Shown piece after piece: positions 25,801 to 34,934 of a DNA stretch of 64,000 nucleotides. Origin of the DNA: Oscillospiraceae bacterium (GTDB lineage: Bacteria; Bacillota; Clostridia; Oscillospirales; Ruminococcaceae); the NCBI GenBank assembly GCA_024404875.1, contig JAKSPK010000006.1, positions 24,135 through 88,134 on the forward strand. Reading direction: 5' to 3'. The notes below the pieces were generated by a model. The model saw only the letters and a list, made by a program, of their open reading frames with translations, made no database searches and was not told the origin of the DNA. Made by a program: the position numbers and the translations under genes. Positions within the stretch are counted from its first letter, which is position 1; each line of letters begins with the position of its first letter.

Positions 25801-25817
25801 TACAATAAGACCATAGA
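25801..25817 (+). promoter_or_regulatory. Promoter start region of the second carbohydrate-binding gene
   Basis: TACAAT (25801-25806) is followed, one base later, by AGACCATAGA (25808-25817), exactly the decamer and spacing found after the -10 box of the major pilin (24318-24327). No good -35 is present at 16-18 bases. The decamer TTCACAATTC (25764-25773) also occurs upstream of the pilin promoter. This suggests a shared, possibly activator-dependent control. Confidence 0.5.
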
Positions 25818-25865
25818 ACATAGCAAATCCGAACGCATCTGAATATTATGAAAGGACGCGATGAT

Positions 25866-27383
25866 ATGAAAAAAATATTATTGACAGCATCGGCATTGAC
25901 GGCGGTCATGGCGCTGAGCCTGACTTCTTGCAGCTTGACGGATGACAGGACAAATCGTATTGATCTGAACAGCTTATCCGCCTCGGAGACAGTATCGGAT
26001 ACGGTGGATGAATCCGATGCTGAAATGGAGATTTCTGAAAATACTCTGACGACAGCAAATTTCAGCAGCAGCGAAATGCTGGATACGGCCTCGCTGTTTT
26101 CAAAACGCGATTTGATTCAGACAGCGGATCTGAGTAATGCCACTGCGCTGACTGTCTCGGATGGCGCGGCGCTCAGCATTACCGAGGAAGGTATTTATGT
26201 CCTCAAGGGCAGCGGCAAGGATTGCACCGTTACAGTCAATGCGGACAAGAGCGCAAAGGTGCAGATTGTTCTGGATGGCGTTTCGATTACGAACAGCAAT
26301 GCTCCGGCGATCTATGTGATCTCGGCGGACAAAGTCTTTGTGACGACGACCGACAGCGAAAATATGCTGAGCGCCACCGAAAGTTTTCGTGCGGATGGCG
26401 AGACAAATACCGATGCGGTCATCTTCGCAAAATCTGATCTGGTGCTGAATGGCGTCGGCAAGCTGAATGTGACCTCCGCAGCCGGTAATGGCATTACCAC
26501 AAAGGATGATCTCAGGATCACGGGCGGAACATACACCGTCAGCAGCAAGCTGGATTCTTTTGAAGCGAATGACTCGATCGCGATTTCCGGCGGCATATTT
26601 ACGGTTGATTCGCAAAAGGATGCATTCCATTGCGAGAATGACAATGCGGAGGGTACGATTTACATCGCGGACGGTACATTTACGCTGACAGCCGGAAGTG
26701 ATGGTATTCAGGCGACCGATTTGCTCCAGATTGACGGCGGCACATTTACGATCTCTGGCTCTGAAGGTCTGGAATCCACTTATGTGCAGATAAACGGCGG
26801 TTCGATCAACATCAGCGCAAGCGATGACGGCATCAATGCTTCAAAAATGGCGACAAAGTATGATACGGTTATCGAGATCAACGGCGGTGATTTGAGCATT
26901 GTCATGGGTCAGGGCGATACAGACGCGATTGACGCAAACGGCTCAATCTATGTCAATGGCGGCACGATCAACATTACCGCACCGACATCCTCCTTCGATT
27001 ATGATGTAGAAGCAGAGTTCAACGGCGGTACGATTATTATCAACGGTGAGCAAGTTGATGAGATCCCGCAGAGTATGATGGGCGGACCTGGAGGCCGCGG
27101 CGGGATGGGCGGACCCGGTGGCCGCGGCGGAATGGGCGGACCCGGTGGCCCTGGCGGAATGGTCGATCCCGGAGGCCCTGGCGGAATGGGCGGACCTGGA
27201 GGTTCTGATGGAATGGGTGGTCCCGGAGGTTCTGATGGAATGGGTGGCCCAGGAGGCCCTGGCGGAATGGTCGATCCCGGCGGGTTCGACAGACACGGCG
27301 GCAGAGATGGTGTCAAGCAGAATGGCACGACGGACAGCATGGACTCTGCATTCAGCGACACTACTGAACAAGGCGGGATTTGA
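25866..27383 (+). CDS. Carbohydrate-binding lipoprotein with Gly-rich repeats (Cthe_2159-like)
   Basis: A 505-residue lipoprotein: MKKILLTASALTAVMALSLTSC (lipobox LTSC, Cys about 22), an acidic Ser/Thr linker, then a beta-helical DUF4353 domain (about residues 85-395) with repeated units such as DDLRITGGTYTVSS, IAISGGIFTV and IEINGGDLSIV. The C-terminal quarter (about 400-475) is a Gly/Pro/Met repeat of GGPGG-type units with variants RGG, MVD and SDG. The family founder binds cellulose and pectin. It follows the pilin unit and shares two promoter-region blocks with it, so co-expression with pili during fibre attachment is plausible. AAAGGA precedes ATG 25866; the ATG six codons earlier is weaker. 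Confidence 0.85.
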   Translation: MKKILLTASALTAVMALSLTSCSLTDDRTNRIDLNSLSASETVSDTVDESDAEMEISENTLTTANFSSSEMLDTASLFSKRDLIQTADLSNATALTVSDGAALSITEEGIYVLKGSGKDCTVTVNADKSAKVQIVLDGVSITNSNAPAIYVISADKVFVTTTDSENMLSATESFRADGETNTDAVIFAKSDLVLNGVGKLNVTSAAGNGITTKDDLRITGGTYTVSSKLDSFEANDSIAISGGIFTVDSQKDAFHCENDNAEGTIYIADGTFTLTAGSDGIQATDLLQIDGGTFTISGSEGLESTYVQINGGSINISASDDGINASKMATKYDTVIEINGGDLSIVMGQGDTDAIDANGSIYVNGGTINITAPTSSFDYDVEAEFNGGTIIINGEQVDEIPQSMMGGPGGRGGMGGPGGRGGMGGPGGPGGMVDPGGPGGMGGPGGSDGMGGPGGSDGMGGPGGPGGMVDPGGFDRHGGRDGVKQNGTTDSMDSAFSDTTEQGGI

Positions 27384-27438
27384 TACGGCTCCCGCGGCGT
27401 ATTCCGCATACTTCTTTTTTCATTGCAAAAATGCCTTT

Positions 27439-27468
27439 CGGAGTCCTGAAACGGACTCCGCTTCTTTT
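27439..27468 (+). terminator. Terminator after the carbohydrate-binding gene
   Basis: CGGAGTCC/GGACTCCG stem with a 6-base loop followed by CTTCTTTTC. Confidence 0.75.
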
Positions 27469-27568
27469 CAAATCTTCTATATAATACCGAAATTTAGCGA
27501 ATCAGTCTAAAAAGTGAGCATGGAATCGTGCAGGAAATAAAGCTCTGTAATAAATTTCTGTCGAACAG

Positions 27569-27597
27569 TTGACTTTTTACGAAAATCGTGGTAAAAT
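27569..27597 (+). promoter_or_regulatory. Promoter of the SGNH lipoprotein gene
   Basis: TTGACT (27569-27574), 17 bases, TAAAAT (27592-27597), 38 bp before the ATG. Confidence 0.78.
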
Positions 27598-27634
27598 AAA
27601 GCTGAATTAGAATAAAAGAAAGCGGGTACCCGAT

Positions 27635-28564
27635 ATGAAACATACGAAAATTCAGGCAATCGGCATCAGTGTCCTTCTGGCAGCTGGGCTTTGTGCGACC
27701 GGATGCGGTGAATCCTCTGTAAGCGACGGGGTCACCGAGATTGTGACCACCATTGCTGAGACAAGCACGACAGTCGCAGCAACGACGGTTGCAGCAACGA
27801 CGACTGAGGAGACCACAACTGTTGAGGAGACCACGACCACTGAGGAAATAACTACAACTGCCGAGATCACGACCGTCGAAACCACTACGACTGAGGAAGT
27901 CGCTGCGGATCCGTCGACACCGGATGAGTTTGGTCTGACGGCAGAGGATCGTGCGTTCCTCAAGGATACGGTCTTTGTCGGAGACAGCATTTGCAGCGGT
28001 CTGCGCGTTTACAAGATCCTGCCGGATGAAAATGTGCTGGCAACAGGAAGCGTTGCAGCACGCAATGTTTTTGAGTTCACATATAATGTCGGCGGCAATG
28101 AATACAGCCTTGCATATGCGCTGACCGTTCTCAAGCCGCGCTATGTCATCTTCTCGATGGGCATGAATGATATCAATATGACCACGCCGGAACAGTACTG
28201 CACGAACTACGACAATATTGTCAAGACGGTGCAGACCGTTCTGCCGGACTCGAAGTTTTTCATCGCTTCCATTACACCGATCGCTGCGGAGTCCGAATTC
28301 TCCACAAATGAGCGGATCGACCTGTTCAATCAGACATTGAAGAATCATCTGACAGGCACCGAGACAGGCTATGTTGATGTTGCGACCGGTCTGAAGGCAG
28401 ACTGGATCAATGCACTGGAGAAGGATAACAACGGCGGCGATGGCATTCACCTTGCGTCGGGTGCATATTACAAGTATCTGAATCAGGTCTGCGATCAGCT
28501 TGTCGATACGAAGATCGTCGGCGGCTACGGCGATGGCATTGCATACGGTTGGGCAAAGACCTGA
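27635..28564 (+). CDS. SGNH/GDSL-family esterase lipoprotein
   Basis: A 309-residue secreted lipoprotein. Signal peptide with lipobox CATGC, a Thr/Glu-rich linker of tandem TTTEE-like units (about residues 38-90), then an SGNH hydrolase domain (about 100-300). Catalytic blocks are visible: block I VFVGDSICSG with the nucleophile Ser, block III MGMNDIN with the Asn, and block V GGDGIHLAS with Asp and His. Such enzymes remove acetyl or other acyl groups from polysaccharides or peptidoglycan. The Thr-rich linker resembles that of the cellulase here. Action on hemicellulose acetyl groups is a reasonable guess, not shown. Confidence 0.88.
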   Translation: MKHTKIQAIGISVLLAAGLCATGCGESSVSDGVTEIVTTIAETSTTVAATTVAATTTEETTTVEETTTTEEITTTAEITTVETTTTEEVAADPSTPDEFGLTAEDRAFLKDTVFVGDSICSGLRVYKILPDENVLATGSVAARNVFEFTYNVGGNEYSLAYALTVLKPRYVIFSMGMNDINMTTPEQYCTNYDNIVKTVQTVLPDSKFFIASITPIAAESEFSTNERIDLFNQTLKNHLTGTETGYVDVATGLKADWINALEKDNNGGDGIHLASGAYYKYLNQVCDQLVDTKIVGGYGDGIAYGWAKT

Positions 28565-28583
28565 TCGCAAAAGGAAACATAAT

Positions 28584-28619
28584 AAAAAGCACTGTTCCGT
28601 TTTGGAGCAGTGCTTTTTT
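28584..28619 (+). terminator. Terminator between the esterase gene and tcdA
   Basis: AAAAAGCACTG(TTCC)/(GGAG)CAGTGCTTTTTT, a strong intrinsic terminator. tcdA starts 15 bp later, so its promoter must lie within or before this hairpin, or tcdA depends on read-through. Confidence 0.88.
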
Positions 28620-28633
28620 GGAGAGGTGTAATT

Positions 28634-29386
28634 ATGCTGAATCAGTTTTCCCGTACGGAGCTGCTGCTCGGTAGTGCGGGTATCGAAAAGCTTCATCGGA
28701 GCCGTGTCGCGGTATTCGGGATCGGCGGCGTTGGTGGATATGCGGTCGAGGCGCTGGCGAGGAGCGGCATCGGAACACTCGATCTGATCGACAATGACAC
28801 CGTGAGCATGACGAATCTCAACCGGCAGATCATCGCACTGCACAGCACGGTCGGAAAGTACAAAGTCGATGTTGCGGCGGCGCGTGTGCATGATATCAGT
28901 CCGGAAACGGCAGTTAACTGCTATCGTTGTTTCTATCTTCCGGAGACAGCGGCGGAATTCGATTTTTCGCAATATGATTATGTGATCGACGCGATCGACA
29001 CGGTCAAGGGGAAGCTCGGAATTATCATGCAGGCGCAGGCGGCGCGCGTGCCTGTGATTTCCAGCATGGGAACGGGTAATAAGCTCGATCCGTCAGCGCT
29101 GTGCGTCACGGATATTTACAGTACAAAGGGCTGTCCGCTGGCGCGTGTTATGCGGACGGAGCTGCGCAAACGCGGCGTGAAATCGCTGAAGGTCGTGTAT
29201 TCGGCTGAGCTGCCGCAGCGCCCGGATCCGGCGCTTTATGATATGCTGATGGCGGCGGAGGGCGGTATCCGGCGGAGCATTCCCGGCTCGACCGCATTTG
29301 TTCCGCCGGCAGCAGGGTTGCTGCTTGCATCAACGGTCGTGCATGATCTGCTGAATACGGATTCGGCCGCAAATTCTGCTATATAG
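28634..29386 (+). CDS. tcdA: tRNA threonylcarbamoyladenosine dehydratase TcdA
   Basis: A 250-residue E1-like (ThiF/MoeB fold) ATP-dependent enzyme that converts t6A37 of tRNAs to its cyclic form ct6A. Rossmann motif GIGGVGGYAVEALARSGIG (about residues 29-47), the adenylation Arg in NLNRQ, and the DAIDTVKGK stretch are visible; the C-terminal region matches the TcdA length. ATG 28634 follows GAGAGGTG; the longer frame from 28610 runs back into the terminator. Confidence 0.9.
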   Translation: MLNQFSRTELLLGSAGIEKLHRSRVAVFGIGGVGGYAVEALARSGIGTLDLIDNDTVSMTNLNRQIIALHSTVGKYKVDVAAARVHDISPETAVNCYRCFYLPETAAEFDFSQYDYVIDAIDTVKGKLGIIMQAQAARVPVISSMGTGNKLDPSALCVTDIYSTKGCPLARVMRTELRKRGVKSLKVVYSAELPQRPDPALYDMLMAAEGGIRRSIPGSTAFVPPAAGLLLASTVVHDLLNTDSAANSAI

Positions 29387-29393
29387 ACAAACA

Positions 29394-29450
29394 CCGCTGA
29401 CCGCGGCTTCTGTGCAGTCACTTGACAGAAGCCGCGGTCAGCGGCGTTTT
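29394..29450 (+). terminator. Very strong terminator hairpin after tcdA
   Basis: A perfect 20-bp stem, CCGCTGACCGCGGCTTCTGT (29394-29413) with its complement (29425-29444), 11-base loop, followed by CGTTTT. It lies between tcdA and the convergent polysaccharide cluster. Confidence 0.85.
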
Positions 29451-29471
29451 GGCTCAATATGAGATATGGTA

Positions 29472-31901
29472 TTAGCGTGTTTTTCGCAAATCAGAGGACG
29501 GCGCAGCTTGCTGGCAGGCAACAGCCGTCCATGCCATCGGCTCATTGCGATAGGTGCGCGGCATCGAGTACAGCCCTTGTCCGACCGGCACGAGAGCCAC
29601 GAGCTGCAAGCCGTTATCGCGCAGCTCTTTTTCGATACTGCGGCGGCTCCAGAATACATCATAAATATGATATTTTCCCCAGCCGTTCCGGATGCGGTGC
29701 GGGATCTCGAAGCGGACATTCGGCACATCAAACAGCAGAATGCCGTTTTCACCGATCAGACCACGCAGCTTTTTCCAGAGCTTCCTCCGTACGGCATAAT
29801 CATAATGCCGGATGAATCGGAAGATCGTCACGGCGTCATAGCAGCCGGTGATCTCGTCGCTGAGAATATCAAGCTGTTTGAGCAAGACCTTGCCGCTGCC
29901 GAAGTGCTCCCGCAGACTTCGCAGCATGGCAGGTGATGCATCGCAGGCGGTGCAGCTTCCGAAGGGCAGCTCCTCCTGTAAAATCCGCCCTGTGCCGCTG
30001 GCGAGATCCAGTAAATCGGCATCATGCCGCCCGTGCAAATAATGCTGCAGCAGGACGGAAACGCTTTGCCGCTCCATGAGATCGAAGCAGTTCTGCGGAT
30101 AAGCAGAAAACCGTTCGTCCATATATTGATCCGCAACATCCTGCCGCTGATAATAGGCACGGAGAGCTGCCGCACCGCGGATGAGATGACGATTTTCCAG
30201 CTTGAGCTGACGATCCCATTCATAGAGCGTCACGACGCCTTCCGGTACGGCCTCCGCAATGCAGCTTTCTGCATACTGGACGAAATCCCGTCCGGAAATC
30301 AGCTCATGAAGCCGTTCTGTGCGCCAGCCTGCCTGCAAATCCGCATAGCATTCCGGCAGCTTTCGCAGTGCCGCTGTCAGTGCAGATGCATCGCAGTCAG
30401 AGGCAGTGATGCCGATGCCGCATTGCGCAATCAGCTCCGAGATGCCCGCAGCCGGTGTCGCGACCGCCGGAATGCCGGTCAGCATTCCCTCCAGCGCGGA
30501 CATCGCACAGGCGTGGTTATAATTTTCGTCTGCAAAGGGGATCAGCACACAGTCGATCTCGCTGTAAAATGCCGCCATATCGCTTCGGCCGAGCCGTACC
30601 TCGCAGTTCGGCGCATTTGTCAGAGTATCCGGCACCGGCACGGCGTCTGCATCGCGCCAGAGCACCAGAAAATGCAGATCCGGATTCGTGCGGACGAGCT
30701 CGCAGAGCGTCGGGATCCCACGCGAATCGGACTGCTCTGGCCCCATCGGTGAAGAAGCGAAGCCAACCGTGATATGCTGCGGATCAAAGACACGCGGTCT
30801 GCGTGCGAGCTGCGGCTTTTGCAGATTGATATAGGGATACATGACCGCCGGTCTGCGGAAGCCGTGATGCTCCATGAGATCGGCGGCGTGCTGTGAGGCT
30901 GTGCAGTAATGGTGTACGCCAAGATCACAAAGATGCAGAAGCTCCTGCATCTTGCTGCCGCCGAGCGCCTGTGCGGGATTCTGTCCGCTGATCCGAAGAA
31001 TTGCATTGCGCAGCAGCATACAGTTCTCACCCGCCGTGAGGATCGCCGTTGTGCTTTCGCAGAAGATCAGCAGCGCCGGATCATTTTGCGCCATCCAGTC
31101 AGGCAGCCGGTCTTCCGGGATATAATGCACATCGCCGCGTCTGGCGGGTTCTGCGCCGGCCGGCTCGATCGAAACGATGCAGGCGGGATAGCGGCTTGCT
31201 CTCCGAAGCAGCAGGTAGAGATCCCAAATTTCATTGCGGATCGCCTCCATGCCCTCCGCCGCGCCGAACTGATTGCAGACCAGTGCAATCGGCTGGCAGG
31301 CAGCGGGATCGCTCAGAGTTGCGACAGATTCCGACAGCAGCATTTTATATTCCTTTCCGAGATCGGAGAGCGCCTGTTCGGTCTCGGCATCGCCTGCTGC
31401 ATTCTGCACGGCGCGGAATGACGAAAACAGAGCATCTGTTCCGATGACCGGCAGCTTCATCAGCGGAAGCGCATTTGTACCGGCATCTGCACGGCTTTCC
31501 GGTGCTGCAATGCTGAGACTTCTGTCAACCGCGTCTGCGGCAGCGCGGAATGCGGCCTTTTGTTCTGACTGCACCGCTGCGACAGCGCGGCGCTGTTCCT
31601 CACGCAGCTGTTTCTGTGTTTCGCGTGTGGTCTCTTTGATCTGCTCGGCCGCATCGATGCGGAGCTGCAACAGCTCCTCGCGGAGTGCCGCAGCCTGCGC
31701 CTGCAAATCGGCGATTGCATCGGCGGCGGCGAGATTGAAGTCATTCTGCGCCTGACCGATCGGCTCGATATACCAATAAGTCAGCTTGCGGCCGAGCCGC
31801 TTCATCAGCTTCCAGCTGCCTTCAGGATATGGCTCGACGCGGAAGGATTCCGACAGATCATAGACCGCATCGACATATTGCTCTTCGTCTTTCTGCTTCA
31901 T
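29472..31901 (-). CDS. Coiled-coil / glycosyltransferase / methyltransferase fusion protein
   Basis: An 809-residue cytoplasmic protein with three parts. Residues about 67-128 form a charged heptad-type coiled coil. About 180-590 is a GT-B glycosyltransferase half-pair whose C-terminal domain shows SSPMGPEQSDSRGIPTLCELV, VLWRDAD and the nucleotide-sugar site SALEGMLTGIPAVATPAAG (GT4-like). About 600-800 is a class I SAM methyltransferase with motif I LLDLASGTGRI and the FDVPNVRFE strand. Coupling of glycosyl transfer with sugar methylation suggests chain capping or decoration, possibly with the coiled coil as a length ruler as in ABC-exported O-antigens (inference). The start at 31901 is best spaced from AGAAAGGA. 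Last gene of the cluster. Confidence 0.8.
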   Translation of the reverse strand: MKQKDEEQYVDAVYDLSESFRVEPYPEGSWKLMKRLGRKLTYWYIEPIGQAQNDFNLAAADAIADLQAQAAALREELLQLRIDAAEQIKETTRETQKQLREEQRRAVAAVQSEQKAAFRAAADAVDRSLSIAAPESRADAGTNALPLMKLPVIGTDALFSSFRAVQNAAGDAETEQALSDLGKEYKMLLSESVATLSDPAACQPIALVCNQFGAAEGMEAIRNEIWDLYLLLRRASRYPACIVSIEPAGAEPARRGDVHYIPEDRLPDWMAQNDPALLIFCESTTAILTAGENCMLLRNAILRISGQNPAQALGGSKMQELLHLCDLGVHHYCTASQHAADLMEHHGFRRPAVMYPYINLQKPQLARRPRVFDPQHITVGFASSPMGPEQSDSRGIPTLCELVRTNPDLHFLVLWRDADAVPVPDTLTNAPNCEVRLGRSDMAAFYSEIDCVLIPFADENYNHACAMSALEGMLTGIPAVATPAAGISELIAQCGIGITASDCDASALTAALRKLPECYADLQAGWRTERLHELISGRDFVQYAESCIAEAVPEGVVTLYEWDRQLKLENRHLIRGAAALRAYYQRQDVADQYMDERFSAYPQNCFDLMERQSVSVLLQHYLHGRHDADLLDLASGTGRILQEELPFGSCTACDASPAMLRSLREHFGSGKVLLKQLDILSDEITGCYDAVTIFRFIRHYDYAVRRKLWKKLRGLIGENGILLFDVPNVRFEIPHRIRNGWGKYHIYDVFWSRRSIEKELRDNGLQLVALVPVGQGLYSMPRTYRNEPMAWTAVACQQAAPSSDLRKTR

Positions 31902-31923
31902 TTTTTTCATCCTTTCTGTGTTC

Positions 31924-33120
31924 TCACAGGAATTCCCATTCATGCGGCTGCCGTGCAATTCCGGTCTCGTCGATCAGATCATAGACTGTGAACCGCACGG
32001 CCTGCGCCGCATAATCATATGCAAACATATCCATGCGCCGAAGTCCGACATCGAGCCAGTAAGTCCCTGCGACGAGCTGCATCGCAGAAAACCGGCAGCG
32101 GATCATGCCCTTTTTTTTGAGTCTGACAGGCTGAAGTCGTTCGCGCTGTGTATTTGTTCCGTAGCAGAGCGTATTATCGGCACGGTAGAGTGCAAGACCG
32201 ATCAGCGCCTCCGAAGCGCGTTCCGGATCAGCCTCGTATTCCATTTGCAGGATAACCGGCTCGCCGGTGTGCAGAGCGGTGATCTCCTCGTCCTGCGCAT
32301 TACGCAGGGTGATGCGTGTCCATTTTGCGGGCGAATCTGCGGGAATCTCCTGCTGCGGCGACTGAGGCTTTGCGCTGGCACTGAGCTGCTGTCTTTTGCC
32401 CATTTCTTCGAGATAGAGCGGATGCACGGTATTCGGTGCGCCGTCCATGCGGATCCTTCCTCCGTCAAGCCAGATTGTCCGGTCGCAGATGCGTTCGAGC
32501 TGTGCCATGCTGTGCGAGACAATAACAATGGTTGCGCCCGCCGCCTTAATCTCCATGAGCCGCTCAAAGCATTTTGCCTGAAATGCCGCATCACCAACTG
32601 CAAGGATCTCGTCAATCAGCAGGATATCCGCGCCGACATGGATCGCGACCGAGAAGGCAAGGCGCATATACATTCCGGAGGAATATGTCCGGACGGGATT
32701 GTCGATGAATTCCTCCAGCTCAGAGAATTCGATGATTGTATTCAGGCGTTCGGTGATTTCCTGATGCGTCAGTCCGAAGATTGCTGCATTCGTATAGATG
32801 TTTTCTCTGCCGGTCATATCGGGGTGAAAGCCGGCGCCCAGCTCAATCAGTGAGGAGACTCTGCCGTGTATTGTAACACTGCCGCTGTCCGGAAAGAGGA
32901 TGCGGCTCATCAGCTTGAGCAGGGTGGATTTGCCGCTGCCGTTTTTGCCGATCAGCCCGATCACCTCGCCGGGCGCTGCTGTCAGCGAGACACCTTCCAG
33001 TACGGTGCGCGTTTCATAATGCCGGCGCTGCTTCGAGAGCAGCTTTTCTTTGAGCGAACGGCCGCGGTCGGTATAGAGCCGGAATGTTTTTTTCAGATCG
33101 TGTATTTCGATCGCAGACAT
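31924..33120 (-). CDS. wzt: Polysaccharide ABC exporter ATPase (Wzt-type)
   Basis: A 398-residue ATPase. The N-terminal nucleotide-binding domain (about 1-240) has Walker A GLIGKNGSGKSTLLK, signature TYSSGMYMRL, Walker B ILLIDEILAVGD and the switch His in IVSHSM. The C-terminal domain (about 260-398) is a Wzt-C type beta-sandwich, which in known exporters recognises the modified non-reducing end of the glycan. This matches the presence of the methyltransferase fusion next door. GGAGG precedes the ATG. It pairs with the permease at 34935-35714. Confidence 0.93.
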   Translation of the reverse strand: MSAIEIHDLKKTFRLYTDRGRSLKEKLLSKQRRHYETRTVLEGVSLTAAPGEVIGLIGKNGSGKSTLLKLMSRILFPDSGSVTIHGRVSSLIELGAGFHPDMTGRENIYTNAAIFGLTHQEITERLNTIIEFSELEEFIDNPVRTYSSGMYMRLAFSVAIHVGADILLIDEILAVGDAAFQAKCFERLMEIKAAGATIVIVSHSMAQLERICDRTIWLDGGRIRMDGAPNTVHPLYLEEMGKRQQLSASAKPQSPQQEIPADSPAKWTRITLRNAQDEEITALHTGEPVILQMEYEADPERASEALIGLALYRADNTLCYGTNTQRERLQPVRLKKKGMIRCRFSAMQLVAGTYWLDVGLRRMDMFAYDYAAQAVRFTVYDLIDETGIARQPHEWEFL

Positions 33121-33247
33121 GATATCCTCCAGTGAGAATCAGTGACATGAAAGCTTGCTGTCCTCTCTGCAAACGGAGCAAAATCGATAAAGACGAAAGC
33201 CGGACCGTAAAGCAGCAGAGATGAAATCGAGATGCTCCGTAAAGTCG

Positions 33248-34933
33248 TTACGCAGGGAGATGGGGATCAGCATTGCCGACCGGACGGGTGTTCAGATCAA
33301 AATGTTTATCTGCCGGAAGCGTGAGCCGGTCTCCGTTCCGGATATTATTAAATGTGACCGATTCGCCGTCGGAATCACAGAGTGTTACCCGAAAAGCCTG
33401 CGGCACAAGCGTGCGGAAAATTAGGGCATCTGTTTGCAGCGAGCCGTCTGTGACGGCGGTCAGCGTGAACGAATAATCCTCCGGTGAACGAATGCACAGA
33501 ATCGGTAAATCCGGAAGCAGCGCGGTATTCTCATGTGCAAATGTGACCGGTGTGGCGGTGTAAATTTTCAGATAATCCTCGGTGAATGCGGTAAGGCCGT
33601 GGATACCCTCGTGATCTGGCGCAAAGAGCTGCACGGAGGCGCTGCAATCCGGCAGGATCTCCGAGACCGCTTGATCGAAATTTCGGTAACGCAGCGAGAG
33701 TATTGCATAATGCGGCCGCCAGAGGCCGTTGACAATGCTTGCGGAAAGCGTGATGCAGAAGACGATGCCCGTCAGGATGCCGCGTAAACACTTTCTGCTG
33801 CGCCTGGCCGGAGCAGTCTGCCAGAGTACTGCTGCCGCAAGGATCAGATATACGGTCAGGAAGCAAAAGCTGTAAAAGGACGGCAGATAGCCCTCTGTGC
33901 CGTGCCGCATCCAGTCAAGATATTTCGCGCTGACGGAGATCAGCAGACAGGGCAGCAGAACACCGAGTCCCGTGAGCAGCAGTACGCGCCGGAGCGTCTG
34001 GCTGCGCAGCCGGATCTGCGGAAGCGCCTGATAAAAGGCTGCCGAGGAAAGCAAGGCTGTGATCCACGGCATCGGATGCAGCAACAGTCCGGCAGCATCC
34101 TGCACGGTCAGCGGAGATGCTTTCGCAAGGCGCATCAGCTCTGAGAACGGAAAGGAGGCGGCGGAAAACTTGCCGAGTGCATAGAGACTGAGAAACGGCT
34201 CGCGGAAGGTCAGCGAGAGCCCCTCATACTGCGTCGGAAAGATGATCTGCCAGCCGAAATAGACCGCGCAGTAGCAAAGCACCGTGCAGATCTGCGGGAG
34301 AATCCCGCGCAGACGGCGCAGCAGTGTTTTATTTGCGCTGCGCGGATCGGTCAGAGCTGCCGCTAGATACAGCAGAATCATTGCGGCGAAGGCTTCATAT
34401 ATCATCACCGAGATCAGCAGGAATATGCAGCTTAGCAGCGTATTCCTGCGGCTCGGTGCTTTTTGTCCGCATAAAAAGAAATGAATGCCAAGCAGACAAA
34501 AGCCCAGTGCGATCTGATGACAAAATGCATAGGCGATCAGCAGATTGTGATAGGCCGTAATGCAGGCGAACGATACGGTCAGTACTGCCGCAAGCCCTGC
34601 AAGCCGCCGGTCAAGATGTGTTTTCAGCAGCAGCCAGCCTGTCCAGAGATCAAAAAGCAGCGACGAGAACTGCACCAACTTATAGAACCACACCTTGTTC
34701 AGCAGGAACGGTACTGCGAGCAGCAGATGATTCCAAAGATGTGAGATGCGTCCGGTTTTTGCAGAGCGCCACGCATCTGCAAGGACGATGCCGCGCCGCA
34801 CGAGTGTATAGTTCCGCAGATCGTCATGCTGCGCGAAGATGATCGGATACAGCTGATAAAAGAGCCACAGCACCGCAGTGCAGAATGCGATTTGCGGGAG
34901 ATATCTCCGGCATTTTCTGAGAATGCGTTCCAT
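33248..34933 (-). CDS. Polytopic GT-C-like membrane glycosyltransferase (probable)
   Basis: A 561-residue protein with about ten to twelve membrane helices over residues 10-420 and a soluble extracytoplasmic C-terminal domain (about 430-561). The first loop holds an acidic pair in AQHDDLRNYTLVRRG, the place where GT-C enzymes keep their catalytic Asp. This supports a polyprenyl-phosphate-sugar dependent transferase that decorates the glycan outside the membrane, but the family is not certain. ATG 34933 follows GAGGA and almost touches the permease stop. A 127-bp gap without a clear promoter separates it from the ATPase gene. Confidence 0.7.
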   Translation of the reverse strand: MERILRKCRRYLPQIAFCTAVLWLFYQLYPIIFAQHDDLRNYTLVRRGIVLADAWRSAKTGRISHLWNHLLLAVPFLLNKVWFYKLVQFSSLLFDLWTGWLLLKTHLDRRLAGLAAVLTVSFACITAYHNLLIAYAFCHQIALGFCLLGIHFFLCGQKAPSRRNTLLSCIFLLISVMIYEAFAAMILLYLAAALTDPRSANKTLLRRLRGILPQICTVLCYCAVYFGWQIIFPTQYEGLSLTFREPFLSLYALGKFSAASFPFSELMRLAKASPLTVQDAAGLLLHPMPWITALLSSAAFYQALPQIRLRSQTLRRVLLLTGLGVLLPCLLISVSAKYLDWMRHGTEGYLPSFYSFCFLTVYLILAAAVLWQTAPARRSRKCLRGILTGIVFCITLSASIVNGLWRPHYAILSLRYRNFDQAVSEILPDCSASVQLFAPDHEGIHGLTAFTEDYLKIYTATPVTFAHENTALLPDLPILCIRSPEDYSFTLTAVTDGSLQTDALIFRTLVPQAFRVTLCDSDGESVTFNNIRNGDRLTLPADKHFDLNTRPVGNADPHLPA

Positions 34934-34934
34934 A

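Noticed and set aside
27081-27290. Short tandem DNA repeats that could suggest a CRISPR-like array
   Set aside because: They encode GGPGG-type protein repeats within the carbohydrate-binding lipoprotein; units are in frame, of unequal length, and have no unique spacers.
33139-33273. A 44-codon minus-strand frame (MLIPISLRNDF start) overlapping the end of the GT-C-like gene
   Set aside because: No Shine-Dalgarno and no family match, with two-frame overlap of the membrane protein end. Kept only as a faint possibility of a frameshifted C-terminus.
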